Shown: positions 15,908 through 24,089 of the stretch, in pieces | Layout of the letters: each line of letters starts with the position of its first letter | Numbering within the stretch: position 1 is the stretch's first letter | Origin: Bacteroidales bacterium | Lineage (GTDB): Bacteria; Bacteroidota; Bacteroidia; Bacteroidales; Marinilabiliaceae | NCBI GenBank assembly: GCA_015061285.1 | Contig: SUWW01000012.1 | Coordinates: 62,001 to 126,000 of the forward strand | Direction of reading: 5' to 3' | Length of the DNA: 64,000 nucleotides | Made by a program: the position numbers and the translations under genes | Notes under the pieces: generated by a model | What the model saw: only the letters and a program-made list of their open reading frames with translations | What the model was told of the DNA's origin: nothing | Database searches by the model: none

Positions 15908-18900
15908 TTAGTGGGTTATAACTTTTTGCATTGAGCCGTCGTTAAACTTGATGATATTAATTCCGCGTTTAGCTTTGTTCACTTTTGTGCCACCAATAGT
16001 GAATATGCCCGAAGGAGAAACACTATTGTTGACTTTCTCTACTGCAGTTATAGTCGACGATGGAGTTTCCACAATGCATTTCTCGCTCAAACCACCATAT
16101 TCGTTCACAGCTTGAACGGTGTAAACGGCGTTTTTGTTTGTTGTGGAGAACGACGTCTCAGTAGTGAACGACACTACTTCGCCATTCATAGTAACTACGT
16201 AGCAAATAGCGTAAGGCACGGCTTCCCAAGTGAGGCTATTTTCGTCGGCGGTAACTTGAGGTTTGTCGCAAGCTTCGCATAGAAGATCGGGTTGCCAGTT
16301 GTCGTCGCCACTCATCACGTTTTTGATTGTGTATTGTACTGCTTCTTCGTCGGTGAGGTAGTTTTTGGCTGTGCCATATACCTTTTCGCCTTCTGAATTG
16401 GTGTAGTAATATGTATCCTGACGCATTGAGAGGTCGAGTGCATTGCCATCGCCATCAACGGTGTTATAATCGGCCCAAAGAATAGGTAGTCCGCCCATTG
16501 TTTCGTACCAACCTTTGGCAGGAATAGGCACGTAGGTTGTGGTGTTTATAAACACAGTCTTAGGGGAGTTGTGCCATGGACGACCGAGCCAAATGTCGGT
16601 TACTGTCATGCCACTATGCGGACGTATTACGTTGTTTTGGAACACATAACCCCATTTAACATCGGCAGCATGGCTCGGAGCAACAATGTAGCCACCGCTC
16701 GGACGATTTATCTCAAGAGTGTCGCCATCGAGATATACATTGCCCGAGTTGTAGATAAAGTCGACAGCACCTTCGATGAGTGAGTTTTTGATGTAGTGAC
16801 GATTGTTCGATGATGATGTTGTAATCCAAGTATCTTGATATGATAGCAGAGCAACATTGTTGAGCGCTATGCGGTCGGCAACGGTGTTGAGTGCTAAGGC
16901 TTGTGGACCAGCTTGTTGCTCATGACCATAGCTATTTTCGAGTGTAATATTCTCGAAGAACGTGTTTTCGGCCTTTATCACAATAGTAGCACCTGAGTCA
17001 ACTTTATAGGCATTGTCGCCTCCCGATAGACGATTGTCGTATACTACGGCTTTGTCGCGGTCCTGACCAATGATGTGTAAATAGGGTTTTGTAGCAGGTA
17101 TGTCGATATGTTCGTTGTACAAACCATTCTTCACAAAGATGAGCCAAGGTTTAGCTCTTCCTTCTGGCGCAGCATCGATAGCAGCTTGCAAAGTGGTGTA
17201 GTCTCCACTGCCGTCTTGCGCAACAACGGCATCGTAGAGGCGCATTTCGGGTTGAGTACGTTCCATAGTGGCGAAGCTTATTTGGGCGGCAGCCACAGCA
17301 TTGCCACTGCGCGATGTGAGAACGCCTTCCGGCATTGAGAAGGTGTATGTTGTGTTGTATTTCAAACCTGAGTATTTGAATATGGCACTCTTACCGCTAA
17401 TGATTGGTGTTAGTTCTTCGCCATCGAGAGTTGCTACGCCACTACCTGCTTTCACTTTATTGTCGAAGTTGAGAATGATAGAGCCGTTGCGTGATATTCC
17501 AGTGGCTTCGTTTTCTGGATAGCTTGCGACGAGAGTTGCTGTTTCGTCTGCCAAAGAACCGGCATCGGCAAGGACGAATATTTCGGCTATCGAAGTACCA
17601 TCGTAGTCGCTTGTTACGCCTATTAAGTTGCTTGTGCGGTCGGGCATCCAGCGTACGTATACACGATCTTGTTCGTTGGCATCTTCGGGAAGAGAAAATT
17701 CGTTAGGCCCGTCCCAACCACGTGCGGGTGGATTAAATTCGCCAACTTTAGTGTAGTTTTCGCCATCGGTGCTATATTCCATATTTATAACACTATACGT
17801 ATTGTAATCGTCGCCAATAGCAGCTGACACAATTATGTTTTGGAATCCTTTGGTAGAGAACGAAATTTCCCAATACCACTCTTCCGATAAGTATTTCCAG
17901 ATGCGGGCTGCATATTTGCCATTCTCTTGCCCATTGCTGATGCCACGAGTGAGCCATGATGAAGTTGTGCCATCGGCTTGACGGAGTGAGAGCATACCAG
18001 CATTTTCTGTGTCGTAAGCATAGTCGGCAGCGCGGTCTTTTGATGGTTGGTCGTTGTATAAATCCCAGCCAACGATGAAGTCGGCAGCAGAGAATTTAGC
18101 TGTTATGTTTTTAGCTTCGCTCATATTCAAATCGAGTTCGGCATCGGTGCCTGTAGCGTCGCCACTCCAACCAGTGAATGTAAGTATGCGATTGTTGATA
18201 GCAGTTAGCTTAACGTCGGTGCCCTCTTCGTAGTAGTGAACGCCGTCAACCACGTTGCCTGTTGGCTGGAATTGAACTAAATTGCTATTCGCTCCACCAT
18301 CTAAGGTGAGGTTTAGTGCATATACATTGTTTTGTGTATATGTAGCTACGAGGTTTGTGTTTTCCGATATTTCAAAAGAATAAGGATTTTCGGTTGATAC
18401 AATTTCATTGCTTTCGTTTGCCCAACCTGCAAAATGATAGCCGAAGTTTTCTGTTGCAGAGATGGTTATGCTTGTGCCTTCGTCGAATTCGTTACCTGCG
18501 GGTGTGCTCGACACTTTGCCTGCGCCTTCGGTGCCAAGAGCCAAGTTAAGTGTGTATGATGGAGTGGCCTCGAGTGTGCCTGCCACATCGCCCGTGATGA
18601 CAAAGTCGGAGAAAGCATATTGCTTAATATTGGCAAGGTTGTATATGTATATCTTCACATAGAAAACGTCGTCGGTAGCAGGCAAAGAGCTAAGATCATA
18701 TTCATACGAAGAGTTGTACGGATCTTCTTTGGCAAGTTGTGGTGTAAGTGCCGAGCCAACAGTTGACGATTCGTTTTCACTTATAACTACCACGTCGAAA
18801 GCACCGCCATTTGTGCCCACGCGACATGCGTTGAACGATAGCGCTTTGGGTGTGAAAGTGAGAGCTTTCTTGGGCTTTAGAGTGAATACGATAGCACTTG

Positions 18901-19735
18901 CTTCGTCTTGGCCACTAACTTGCGTAGTGGGCTGAAATTGCAATCGTGATATTGAAGCATCGGTGCGCAAACCAGCAGTTGTGAGTTGGTCGCCCCACGA
19001 CAATTCAGCTACCGAAAAGAGCCCGCTTGTCGACACTTCGGCTGCCGTAGCAACATCAGCTGATTTAAGCTCCCAAGTAGCAGTAAAATTGCTTTCGTTC
19101 ACAGTTTGCGAAGTCTCTGCTTCATCGCCATATATAGTTATGTAGTCGAGATTCCAATTCGAAGCGAAGCCGTTTCCGGCAATTAGTCGAAGAATAACCT
19201 GCTCTTTGTTGTTGGCAGAGAGTTGCACAGTGTTTTTGTTGTATATCCACCAGTTGGCAGCAGTAGAGAATGCGCCAGCGTCTGCCCAAGTTTCGCCGCC
19301 ATCGGTTGATACTACAGCTTCGAGTGTAGCCTCGGCATTGGCACCGTATGCACATGCGAAATCGACTGTGATGTTTTTATAACCTGTAGTAGGGAATTGC
19401 ACTTCGTAGTAAACATTGTGTGTCGAACCATCGGTGTAGTCACCAATGTTGTTAGCTTCGTTGTTTTCGATGCGAAGCACTTTGTTCTGATAGCCACTGC
19501 ACAACTGCCAGTAACGCCCTGTAGATTGAGCTGTGAGTAGATAATTTTCTGCATTGTCGATGCTCTCGTCAGGTGCAATTGATGGTGCACCATCAACGGC
19601 AAACCATGTGGCTGCAACATCTTCGGCCGACTCCATGTTCCACTCGGCTAACTTGACATTGTCTGCCATTGCCGAAAGAGGTAGTAGCGGACAAAGTGCA
19701 AGTAGCAATTTTCGTAAATAGGATTTGTTTTGCAT
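15908..19735 (-). CDS. Secreted multidomain pectin methylesterase
   Basis: 1275 residues with a signal peptide (KLLLALCPLLPLSAMA). The N-terminal 400 residues look like two carbohydrate-binding or jelly-roll domains, followed by two InlB-type beta repeats (WANESNEIVSTENPYSF, FTGWSGDATGTDAEL), another jelly-roll, and a bacterial Ig-like domain (about 740-825). The pectinesterase domain (about 833-1160) is complete: NGLYNEHI, GPQALAL, YQDTWIT (about 968), GAVDFIY with the catalytic Asp (about 990) and LGRPWHN (about 1048). A fibronectin-like segment and a C-terminal tail resembling a type IX sorting signal end it. It demethylates homogalacturonan outside the cell. The SGNH esterase gene lies 53 bases upstream on the same strand. 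Much larger than the usual 300-400 residue enzyme. Confidence 0.92.
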   Translation of the reverse strand: MQNKSYLRKLLLALCPLLPLSAMADNVKLAEWNMESAEDVAATWFAVDGAPSIAPDESIDNAENYLLTAQSTGRYWQLCSGYQNKVLRIENNEANNIGDYTDGSTHNVYYEVQFPTTGYKNITVDFACAYGANAEATLEAVVSTDGGETWADAGAFSTAANWWIYNKNTVQLSANNKEQVILRLIAGNGFASNWNLDYITIYGDEAETSQTVNESNFTATWELKSADVATAAEVSTSGLFSVAELSWGDQLTTAGLRTDASISRLQFQPTTQVSGQDEASAIVFTLKPKKALTFTPKALSFNACRVGTNGGAFDVVVISENESSTVGSALTPQLAKEDPYNSSYEYDLSSLPATDDVFYVKIYIYNLANIKQYAFSDFVITGDVAGTLEATPSYTLNLALGTEGAGKVSSTPAGNEFDEGTSITISATENFGYHFAGWANESNEIVSTENPYSFEISENTNLVATYTQNNVYALNLTLDGGANSNLVQFQPTGNVVDGVHYYEEGTDVKLTAINNRILTFTGWSGDATGTDAELDLNMSEAKNITAKFSAADFIVGWDLYNDQPSKDRAADYAYDTENAGMLSLRQADGTTSSWLTRGISNGQENGKYAARIWKYLSEEWYWEISFSTKGFQNIIVSAAIGDDYNTYSVINMEYSTDGENYTKVGEFNPPARGWDGPNEFSLPEDANEQDRVYVRWMPDRTSNLIGVTSDYDGTSIAEIFVLADAGSLADETATLVASYPENEATGISRNGSIILNFDNKVKAGSGVATLDGEELTPIISGKSAIFKYSGLKYNTTYTFSMPEGVLTSRSGNAVAAAQISFATMERTQPEMRLYDAVVAQDGSGDYTTLQAAIDAAPEGRAKPWLIFVKNGLYNEHIDIPATKPYLHIIGQDRDKAVVYDNRLSGGDNAYKVDSGATIVIKAENTFFENITLENSYGHEQQAGPQALALNTVADRIALNNVALLSYQDTWITTSSSNNRHYIKNSLIEGAVDFIYNSGNVYLDGDTLEINRPSGGYIVAPSHAADVKWGYVFQNNVIRPHSGMTVTDIWLGRPWHNSPKTVFINTTTYVPIPAKGWYETMGGLPILWADYNTVDGDGNALDLSMRQDTYYYTNSEGEKVYGTAKNYLTDEEAVQYTIKNVMSGDDNWQPDLLCEACDKPQVTADENSLTWEAVPYAICYVVTMNGEVVSFTTETSFSTTNKNAVYTVQAVNEYGGLSEKCIVETPSSTITAVEKVNNSVSPSGIFTIGGTKVNKAKRGINIIKFNDGSMQKVITH

Positions 19736-19788
19736 AGATTTTGATTTTATGTAATTGATTGATTATGTGTATATATGCTTAGTATAGT

Positions 19789-21723
19789 CTATTGAACTAT
19801 TGTCTTTTCTATTGTAGTAGGACCATTAGAGAGTGTGCGCTTAATCAAGCAAACACCCTTTTGTTGTTGGTTGGTACGCTGCCCAGCAAGGTTGTAGTAG
19901 GTTACCTTTTCATCAGACGGTGAGGTGTGGCTATTTATGCCTGTGACAATACCATCATTATCGTCAGAAACTGCGGAAGCATCAAGGGCCATACCGCTGA
20001 TAGTGACATCGGAAATGCAGAGCGTTTTGCTATTTGCAGTGCCGTTGTACCAAGGATAGATACGCAACTGAAGCTCTTCGCCCTCGCTGAGCGACACAAC
20101 TGGAGTAGCTTCAACAAAAACGGGGTTATTTGCCACCATTTTTTTGCCTTCGAAAATTGTAGTACGCGTTTCAAAACCATCGGTAGAGTAATAGATGTGA
20201 GCGCACATGCCATTGCCGCCAGCTCCGCATATATATAGACTGATATTGTTTATTTTCAGAATGTTACCCGTATTAGGCTTTATGCTAAACTGAATGTAGC
20301 GCTCGGGGTTGTCGTCAATTTCGTCAGCTGGCCAAGTGTCGCCAATGATGAGGTTGCGCTGCATTTTGCGTGTGGCATCAAAGCCAGTACCATCAGGCCA
20401 GACTGTAGCAGCATTAGGGTTGGCATATCGTTGCACATACATACCATTCCACTCTTCTGCGCCAACAGTTGCTGGGCCAGTGAGTGTGTACGAATCGTCG
20501 CTCTCTAAACGCCAATATGCTTGCACTTCGTTATCACCTTCGAGTACAATAGCAGTTGCCGAAACGGGGATTTCAAGCTTTTTATCGCCTTGTGTTATGG
20601 TTATAGTGCCTGCGGTTGTGCCAGTCTCCGTTAGCGTGGTTTGAGTATATATTGTTTGTATCAATGTAGATGCGTTGTAGCTTATTTCGAGTTCTTGGCT
20701 AAAGTCCGTTTTGTTGGTTGATAGCAAAATGCCATCTGTAGCTGCAACCGACACAGTTCCGCTTTCGGGCGATAAGCCAAAGCCGCTAAGTGTTAACTCT
20801 TTAGAGATGGTCTGTCCAAGATAAGCTTCGCCAAAGTCAACTTTAGAGGGTGATGCACTTATCTTTGTAGGTAGATCAATGTTGTCTGCCAAAATGTTTT
20901 GTGCCTTCATCAGTCGAGCACACTCACGAGCTACGAGCAGAGCACCAGTTGTGTTGTAGTGTGTAGAGCCTTCGCCATCGAAGAGTAGTTCGAGGCATTT
21001 TGTGCTACCATAGCTCTCGTATAGTTCCTTAGTTGCTGTAGTCAGATCTATGAAAGCCACACCCTTTTCGTTGGCAACTTGTTCCGAGTGATAGGCATAA
21101 TCCATAGTTTGATCGTCAGAGGCAACGCTATTGCCCGTTGTTGGTCCCGATTCGGTGAGAATGCTAAAGTTATCGCCTAAGTCGTGCTGACCGTTGCGCT
21201 TGATTGTCGAGCCCGAAAAATAGGCGCGGCACACAGGCGAACAAATGATGGGTGTAGCTCCCAATTCGATGACTTCGTCAACTATTTTGCTTAAATACTC
21301 TTTGTATGTAGTAGAAGGCACTGTTCCTCGTTGGTCGACTGCGGCAGCTTTTTCGGTGTCGCCAATGCCAACGTAGTAGTTGTAGAGCGCCACGCCATCC
21401 ATGCCGCCATTTTTCTCATCGTTGTGTCCGAAAGTGATGATTACATAGTCGCCAGCCTCTACGTTGCCCTTTGCCGTTTGCCAAAGTTCGTTGTAACCAC
21501 CCCGAGCGTCGCGACCGCCCTTAGCATAGTTTATCGACGTCCAGCCGTTAGTTAGAAAATTGCCGAAATACATACCCCAACCACGAGTTACCGTGGCCGA
21601 TTCGTCGTATGTGGCCATTGTTGAGTCGCCTAACGTATGTACTTTGCCCGCACCATAGCTTTCGCCAATCGGCATAGCAGCCATAGCAAGCGATGTGATG
21701 AATAATTGTATTTGATTCGTCAT
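19789..21723 (-). CDS. Secreted SGNH/GDSL esterase, rhamnogalacturonan acetylesterase-like
   Basis: 644 residues with a signal peptide. The SGNH domain (about 28-280) shows block I LGDSTMATYD with the nucleophile Ser, the block II glycine in YAKGGRDARGG, block III FGHND, and a block V STHYNTTGA with the catalytic His. The Asp normally three residues before that His is Gly here; nearby acidic residues may substitute. The C-terminal half holds beta-rich domains and a short tail ending GVCLIKR...EKTIVQ that resembles a sorting domain. Family role: removes acetyl groups from rhamnogalacturonan. Its place next to the pectin methylesterase supports a pectin role. Confidence 0.85.
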   Translation of the reverse strand: MTNQIQLFITSLAMAAMPIGESYGAGKVHTLGDSTMATYDESATVTRGWGMYFGNFLTNGWTSINYAKGGRDARGGYNELWQTAKGNVEAGDYVIITFGHNDEKNGGMDGVALYNYYVGIGDTEKAAAVDQRGTVPSTTYKEYLSKIVDEVIELGATPIICSPVCRAYFSGSTIKRNGQHDLGDNFSILTESGPTTGNSVASDDQTMDYAYHSEQVANEKGVAFIDLTTATKELYESYGSTKCLELLFDGEGSTHYNTTGALLVARECARLMKAQNILADNIDLPTKISASPSKVDFGEAYLGQTISKELTLSGFGLSPESGTVSVAATDGILLSTNKTDFSQELEISYNASTLIQTIYTQTTLTETGTTAGTITITQGDKKLEIPVSATAIVLEGDNEVQAYWRLESDDSYTLTGPATVGAEEWNGMYVQRYANPNAATVWPDGTGFDATRKMQRNLIIGDTWPADEIDDNPERYIQFSIKPNTGNILKINNISLYICGAGGNGMCAHIYYSTDGFETRTTIFEGKKMVANNPVFVEATPVVSLSEGEELQLRIYPWYNGTANSKTLCISDVTISGMALDASAVSDDNDGIVTGINSHTSPSDEKVTYYNLAGQRTNQQQKGVCLIKRTLSNGPTTIEKTIVQ

Positions 21724-22040
21724 AATTAATTGATTTTATGTACGAAGCAAATTTGTCTTTTGATGCCGTTTTTCGGGGCGAATCAATTGTCAAGTTGTGT
21801 AGATAGTTTTGTATTTGTTTGTGCTGAAATTCGTCCACACTACGATTGTCTTTTATGTGTGTGTTTCATTTTCTCTATAATCCTCCAAAACCCTTATTCC
21901 TTCGTAAGAATAATTGCTAAAACTCTTTTTTTTGCCGTGATGTTTGCGATGGAATGTGCTAAAAATATCCACTGATTTTTGTGAACTATTATAACACAAA
22001 ACCACTTTTTGAAGTGTTATATAGATATGTATATAAATAG
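21724..22040. other. Intergenic region without recognised genes
   Basis: AT-rich leader region of the esterase gene. A small TTATTC/GAATAA hairpin is seen near 21894-21912. The sequence TTGATTTTATGTA next to the start codon also occurs before the neighbouring esterase gene (about 19740-19752). No exact promoter consensus found. Confidence 0.4.
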
Positions 22041-22079
22041 CGAATGGGCTATATCTGTTTTTAGATATAGGCCCATTCG
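22041..22079 (-). terminator. Long hairpin after the peroxidase operon
   Basis: CGAATGGGCTATATCT pairs with AGATATAGGCCCATTCG with a one-base bulge. The following minus-strand sequence CTATTTATATAC is T-rich but not a clean T run. Confidence 0.55.
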
Positions 22080-22094
22080 TCCAGATAAAAAGTA

Positions 22095-22688
22095 TCAATC
22101 AATAAGGCTTTTTATTTCAGCCTCTACAACGCTGATGTCAGTGGTTGGCTCGAAACGTTTTACAACATTTCCCTCTTTGTCGATAAGAAATTTTGTGAAG
22201 TTCCATTTTATATCATCGTCTTTAGCGTAGTCAGGATTGATTTTCGAAAGGTGATCGATGAGTATTTTGCCAATTTTATGATTAGGGTCGAAACCCTTGA
22301 ACCCTTGTTTGCTTTTTAGATATGTGAATAAAGGAGATGCATTGCTACCATTTACATCTATTTTGCCGAGTTGAGCAAACTTGATGTTGTAGTTGAGTGT
22401 GCAAAACGTATGTATCTCCTCGTTAGTGCCTGGAGCTTGTTCGCCAAATTGGTTGCATGGGAAATCGAGTATTTCCAATCCTTTGCTATTATATTTCTCA
22501 TAAAGAGCTTCAAGTTCGTCGTATTGAGGTGTAAAACCGCAACGTGTAGCTGTGTTGACTATCAAAAGCACTTTGCCTTTGTAGTTCGAAAGAGCGACAT
22601 CGTTTCCTTTGCCATCTTTCACTGTGAAGTTGTAAATGTTCTCAGTTGCCATAAGCATCGTTGTTAATAGTAATACAATAAGTTTCAT
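22095..22688 (-). CDS. Glutathione peroxidase-like thiol peroxidase, exported form
   Basis: 197 residues from the Met that opens a hydrophobic leader (MKLIVLLLTTMLM), which suggests export or membrane anchoring; a start at the later Met (MATENIYNF) would give a cytoplasmic form. Peroxidatic Cys about 50 in NTATRCGFTPQ, FPCNQFGEQ with the resolving Cys and active-site Gln, and WNFTKFLID with the active-site Trp/Asn. Such enzymes reduce organic and hydrogen peroxides, usually with thioredoxin in bacteria. Last gene of a four-gene operon with a second peroxidase and an OhrR-type regulator, 8 bases after the small membrane protein. Confidence 0.9.
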   Translation of the reverse strand: MKLIVLLLTTMLMATENIYNFTVKDGKGNDVALSNYKGKVLLIVNTATRCGFTPQYDELEALYEKYNSKGLEILDFPCNQFGEQAPGTNEEIHTFCTLNYNIKFAQLGKIDVNGSNASPLFTYLKSKQGFKGFDPNHKIGKILIDHLSKINPDYAKDDDIKWNFTKFLIDKEGNVVKRFEPTTDISVVEAEIKSLID

Positions 22689-22696
22689 AGCTATAA

Positions 22697-22960
22697 TTAT
22701 TCTTGGCGTTTTCTTTTGAACCAAGTTTTTACTCTTTTTACTCCTTCTACGCCAAGTATTGTCAATCCGCCGTATTGAAATGTCTTAGCCAATCCAAACA
22801 ATATGACCCAAAGAACACCCTTTGCTGCTGCGCTTATTGGTAGCATCATTTGCAGAAAAGAGAGAGCGTAGAATGGTATACATAGCAGCATCACTATCAC
22901 TCCTGTGCGAAAAGAGAGCCCACTGAGCCAAGTCTTTATACGTATGAATAATGGTTTCAT
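22697..22960 (-). CDS. Small membrane protein of the peroxide operon
   Basis: 87 residues, two membrane helices (about 19-38 and 46-68) and a basic C-terminus (KTWFKRKRQE). Distinct segments are LSFRTGVIVMLLCIPFY and GLAKTFQYGGLTILGVEG. Function unknown. It overlaps the regulator stop by 4 bases (translational coupling) and precedes the exported peroxidase by 8 bases, so it belongs to the same transcript. Confidence 0.75.
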   Translation of the reverse strand: MKPLFIRIKTWLSGLSFRTGVIVMLLCIPFYALSFLQMMLPISAAAKGVLWVILFGLAKTFQYGGLTILGVEGVKRVKTWFKRKRQE

Positions 22961-23457
22961 TTCTTGCAGATGCGATTCGTCATTTTGCTAATAATCTCGT
23001 CGATAGGTGGCACCAAGCTCTCTATTACTTCTTTAGTAAGGCCCAAATCTACAAGCTCTTTCACCAAACAGCCTGGTATTTTAGCAGCTTCGGCTTCCAT
23101 GTTTCTGCCTTTTGTGGTGAGACATACTATCGACTTGCGGCCATCTTTCTCGTCTTTCTTGCGCGAGACTATGCCATCGGCTTCCATACGCTTAATTAGT
23201 GGCGTCATGGTGTTAGTTTCGAGTAGTAGCCTTTTGGCTATGTCGTTTACGGGCATATTGTCGTGCTCCCACAATAGCATCAGCACTAAGTATTGTGTAT
23301 ACGTTATGCCAAGTTTCGATAGAAATGGTTGATAGCCTTGAATAATCAAGCGCGACACTGCGTAGAGTCGAAAACATACTTGGTTGTCTAATTTCAATTG
23401 TTCGTATGCCATATCGCCGAGTTTTACTTTGTCCAATGCGCTCTCTTCTCGCGCCAT
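22957..23457 (-). CDS. MarR/OhrR-family redox regulator
   Basis: 166 residues with the OhrR-type N-terminus DNQVCFRLYAVSRLI; Cys28 is at the place of the reactive cysteine in OhrR. The winged-helix core follows (YTQYLVLMLLWEHD, DIAKRLLLETNTMTPLIKRME, KDERDGR-like wing KDEKDGRKS). OhrR proteins repress peroxide-defence genes until their cysteine is oxidised. Here the gene lies between two peroxidase genes in one operon. A perfect palindrome at 24001-24016, over the operon promoter, is its probable binding site. Confidence 0.88.
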   Translation of the reverse strand: MAREESALDKVKLGDMAYEQLKLDNQVCFRLYAVSRLIIQGYQPFLSKLGITYTQYLVLMLLWEHDNMPVNDIAKRLLLETNTMTPLIKRMEADGIVSRKKDEKDGRKSIVCLTTKGRNMEAEAAKIPGCLVKELVDLGLTKEVIESLVPPIDEIISKMTNRICKK

Positions 23458-23471
23458 TCGACATCGTCTGT

Positions 23472-23942
23472 TTATAAAAATGCTTCTATGTCTTTCCTTA
23501 TCTTTTCAGGTCTGGTAGTAGGCGCATAGCGCTTTATCTCCTTGCCGTCTTTAGAGATGAGAAATTTAGTAAAATTCCACTTTATGCGACTGCCAAGAAA
23601 ACCTTTCGTTTGGCTCTTCAAATATTTGAATATCGGGTCTGCCTCATCGCCGTTTACATGCACTTTCTTCATTATTGTGAAGCTTACGCCGTAGTTGAGT
23701 TGGCAAAACTCTTCTGCTTTCGTACCGTCGGCAAGCTCTTGATTTGCAAAGTCGCCTGAAGGGAATCCTATTACTACCAATCCACACTTTTCATATTTCT
23801 TGTGTAGTTCTTCCAATCCTGCAAATTGTGGAGTGAATCCGCATTTGCTCGCTGTGTTTACTATTAGTATTACTTTACCTTTGAGCTGTGCAAAATCTAA
23901 TATTTGTCCACGGCTTGTCTCTGCTTTGTAATCGTATATCAT
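23472..23942 (-). CDS. Glutathione peroxidase-like thiol peroxidase, cytoplasmic form
   Basis: 156 residues, no signal peptide. Peroxidatic Cys34 in NTASKCGFTPQ and WNFTKFLISKDG near 121 are kept. The usual FPCNQFG segment reads FPSGDFANQ (residues about 60-68), so the resolving Cys and the standard active-site Gln are replaced; related Proteobacterial paralogues with an NDFGGQ-type segment are known. First gene of the operon, 14 bases before the OhrR-type regulator. Confidence 0.9.
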   Translation of the reverse strand: MIYDYKAETSRGQILDFAQLKGKVILIVNTASKCGFTPQFAGLEELHKKYEKCGLVVIGFPSGDFANQELADGTKAEEFCQLNYGVSFTIMKKVHVNGDEADPIFKYLKSQTKGFLGSRIKWNFTKFLISKDGKEIKRYAPTTRPEKIRKDIEAFL

Positions 23943-23979
23943 ATCTGTTGTTTTTGTTATATCTATGTCGTTTGCGATA

Positions 23980-24009
23980 CAAAAGTATGGTTATTAATAT
24001 ATATCGCAA
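23980..24009 (-). promoter_or_regulatory. Promoter of the peroxide-defence operon
   Basis: On the minus strand TTG (24007-24009) is followed after 19 bases by TACTTTTG (23980-23987), an exact TAnnTTTG -7 box; the start codon is at 23942. Confidence 0.7.
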
Positions 24010-24016
24010 GCGATAT
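24001..24016. promoter_or_regulatory. Palindromic operator, probably for the OhrR-type regulator
   Basis: ATATCGCAAGCGATAT is a perfect inverted repeat. It contains the -33 TTG of the operon promoter. A half-site with the same core, TTTGCGATA, lies at 23971-23979, just downstream of the -7 box. Assignment to the regulator encoded at 22957-23457 is inference from position. Confidence 0.6.
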
Positions 24017-24033
24017 AATATATAAATAACATT

Positions 24034-24064
24034 TTTTAGCAATGACATTCTTGTAGTAAGTTTG
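24034..24064 (+). promoter_or_regulatory. Promoter of the histidine phosphatase gene
   Basis: TAAGTTTG at 24057-24064 matches the -7 consensus. A T run (24032-24037) ends 19 bases before it in the -33 position, but lacks the G. Confidence 0.5.
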
Positions 24065-24089
24065 TAAGAACAAAAACGAATTAACTAAT

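Noticed and set aside
21853-22098. Small minus-strand frames in the gap between the esterase and peroxidase genes
   Set aside because: No conserved-looking sequence, no clear start signal, and they cross the terminator hairpin at 22041-22079.
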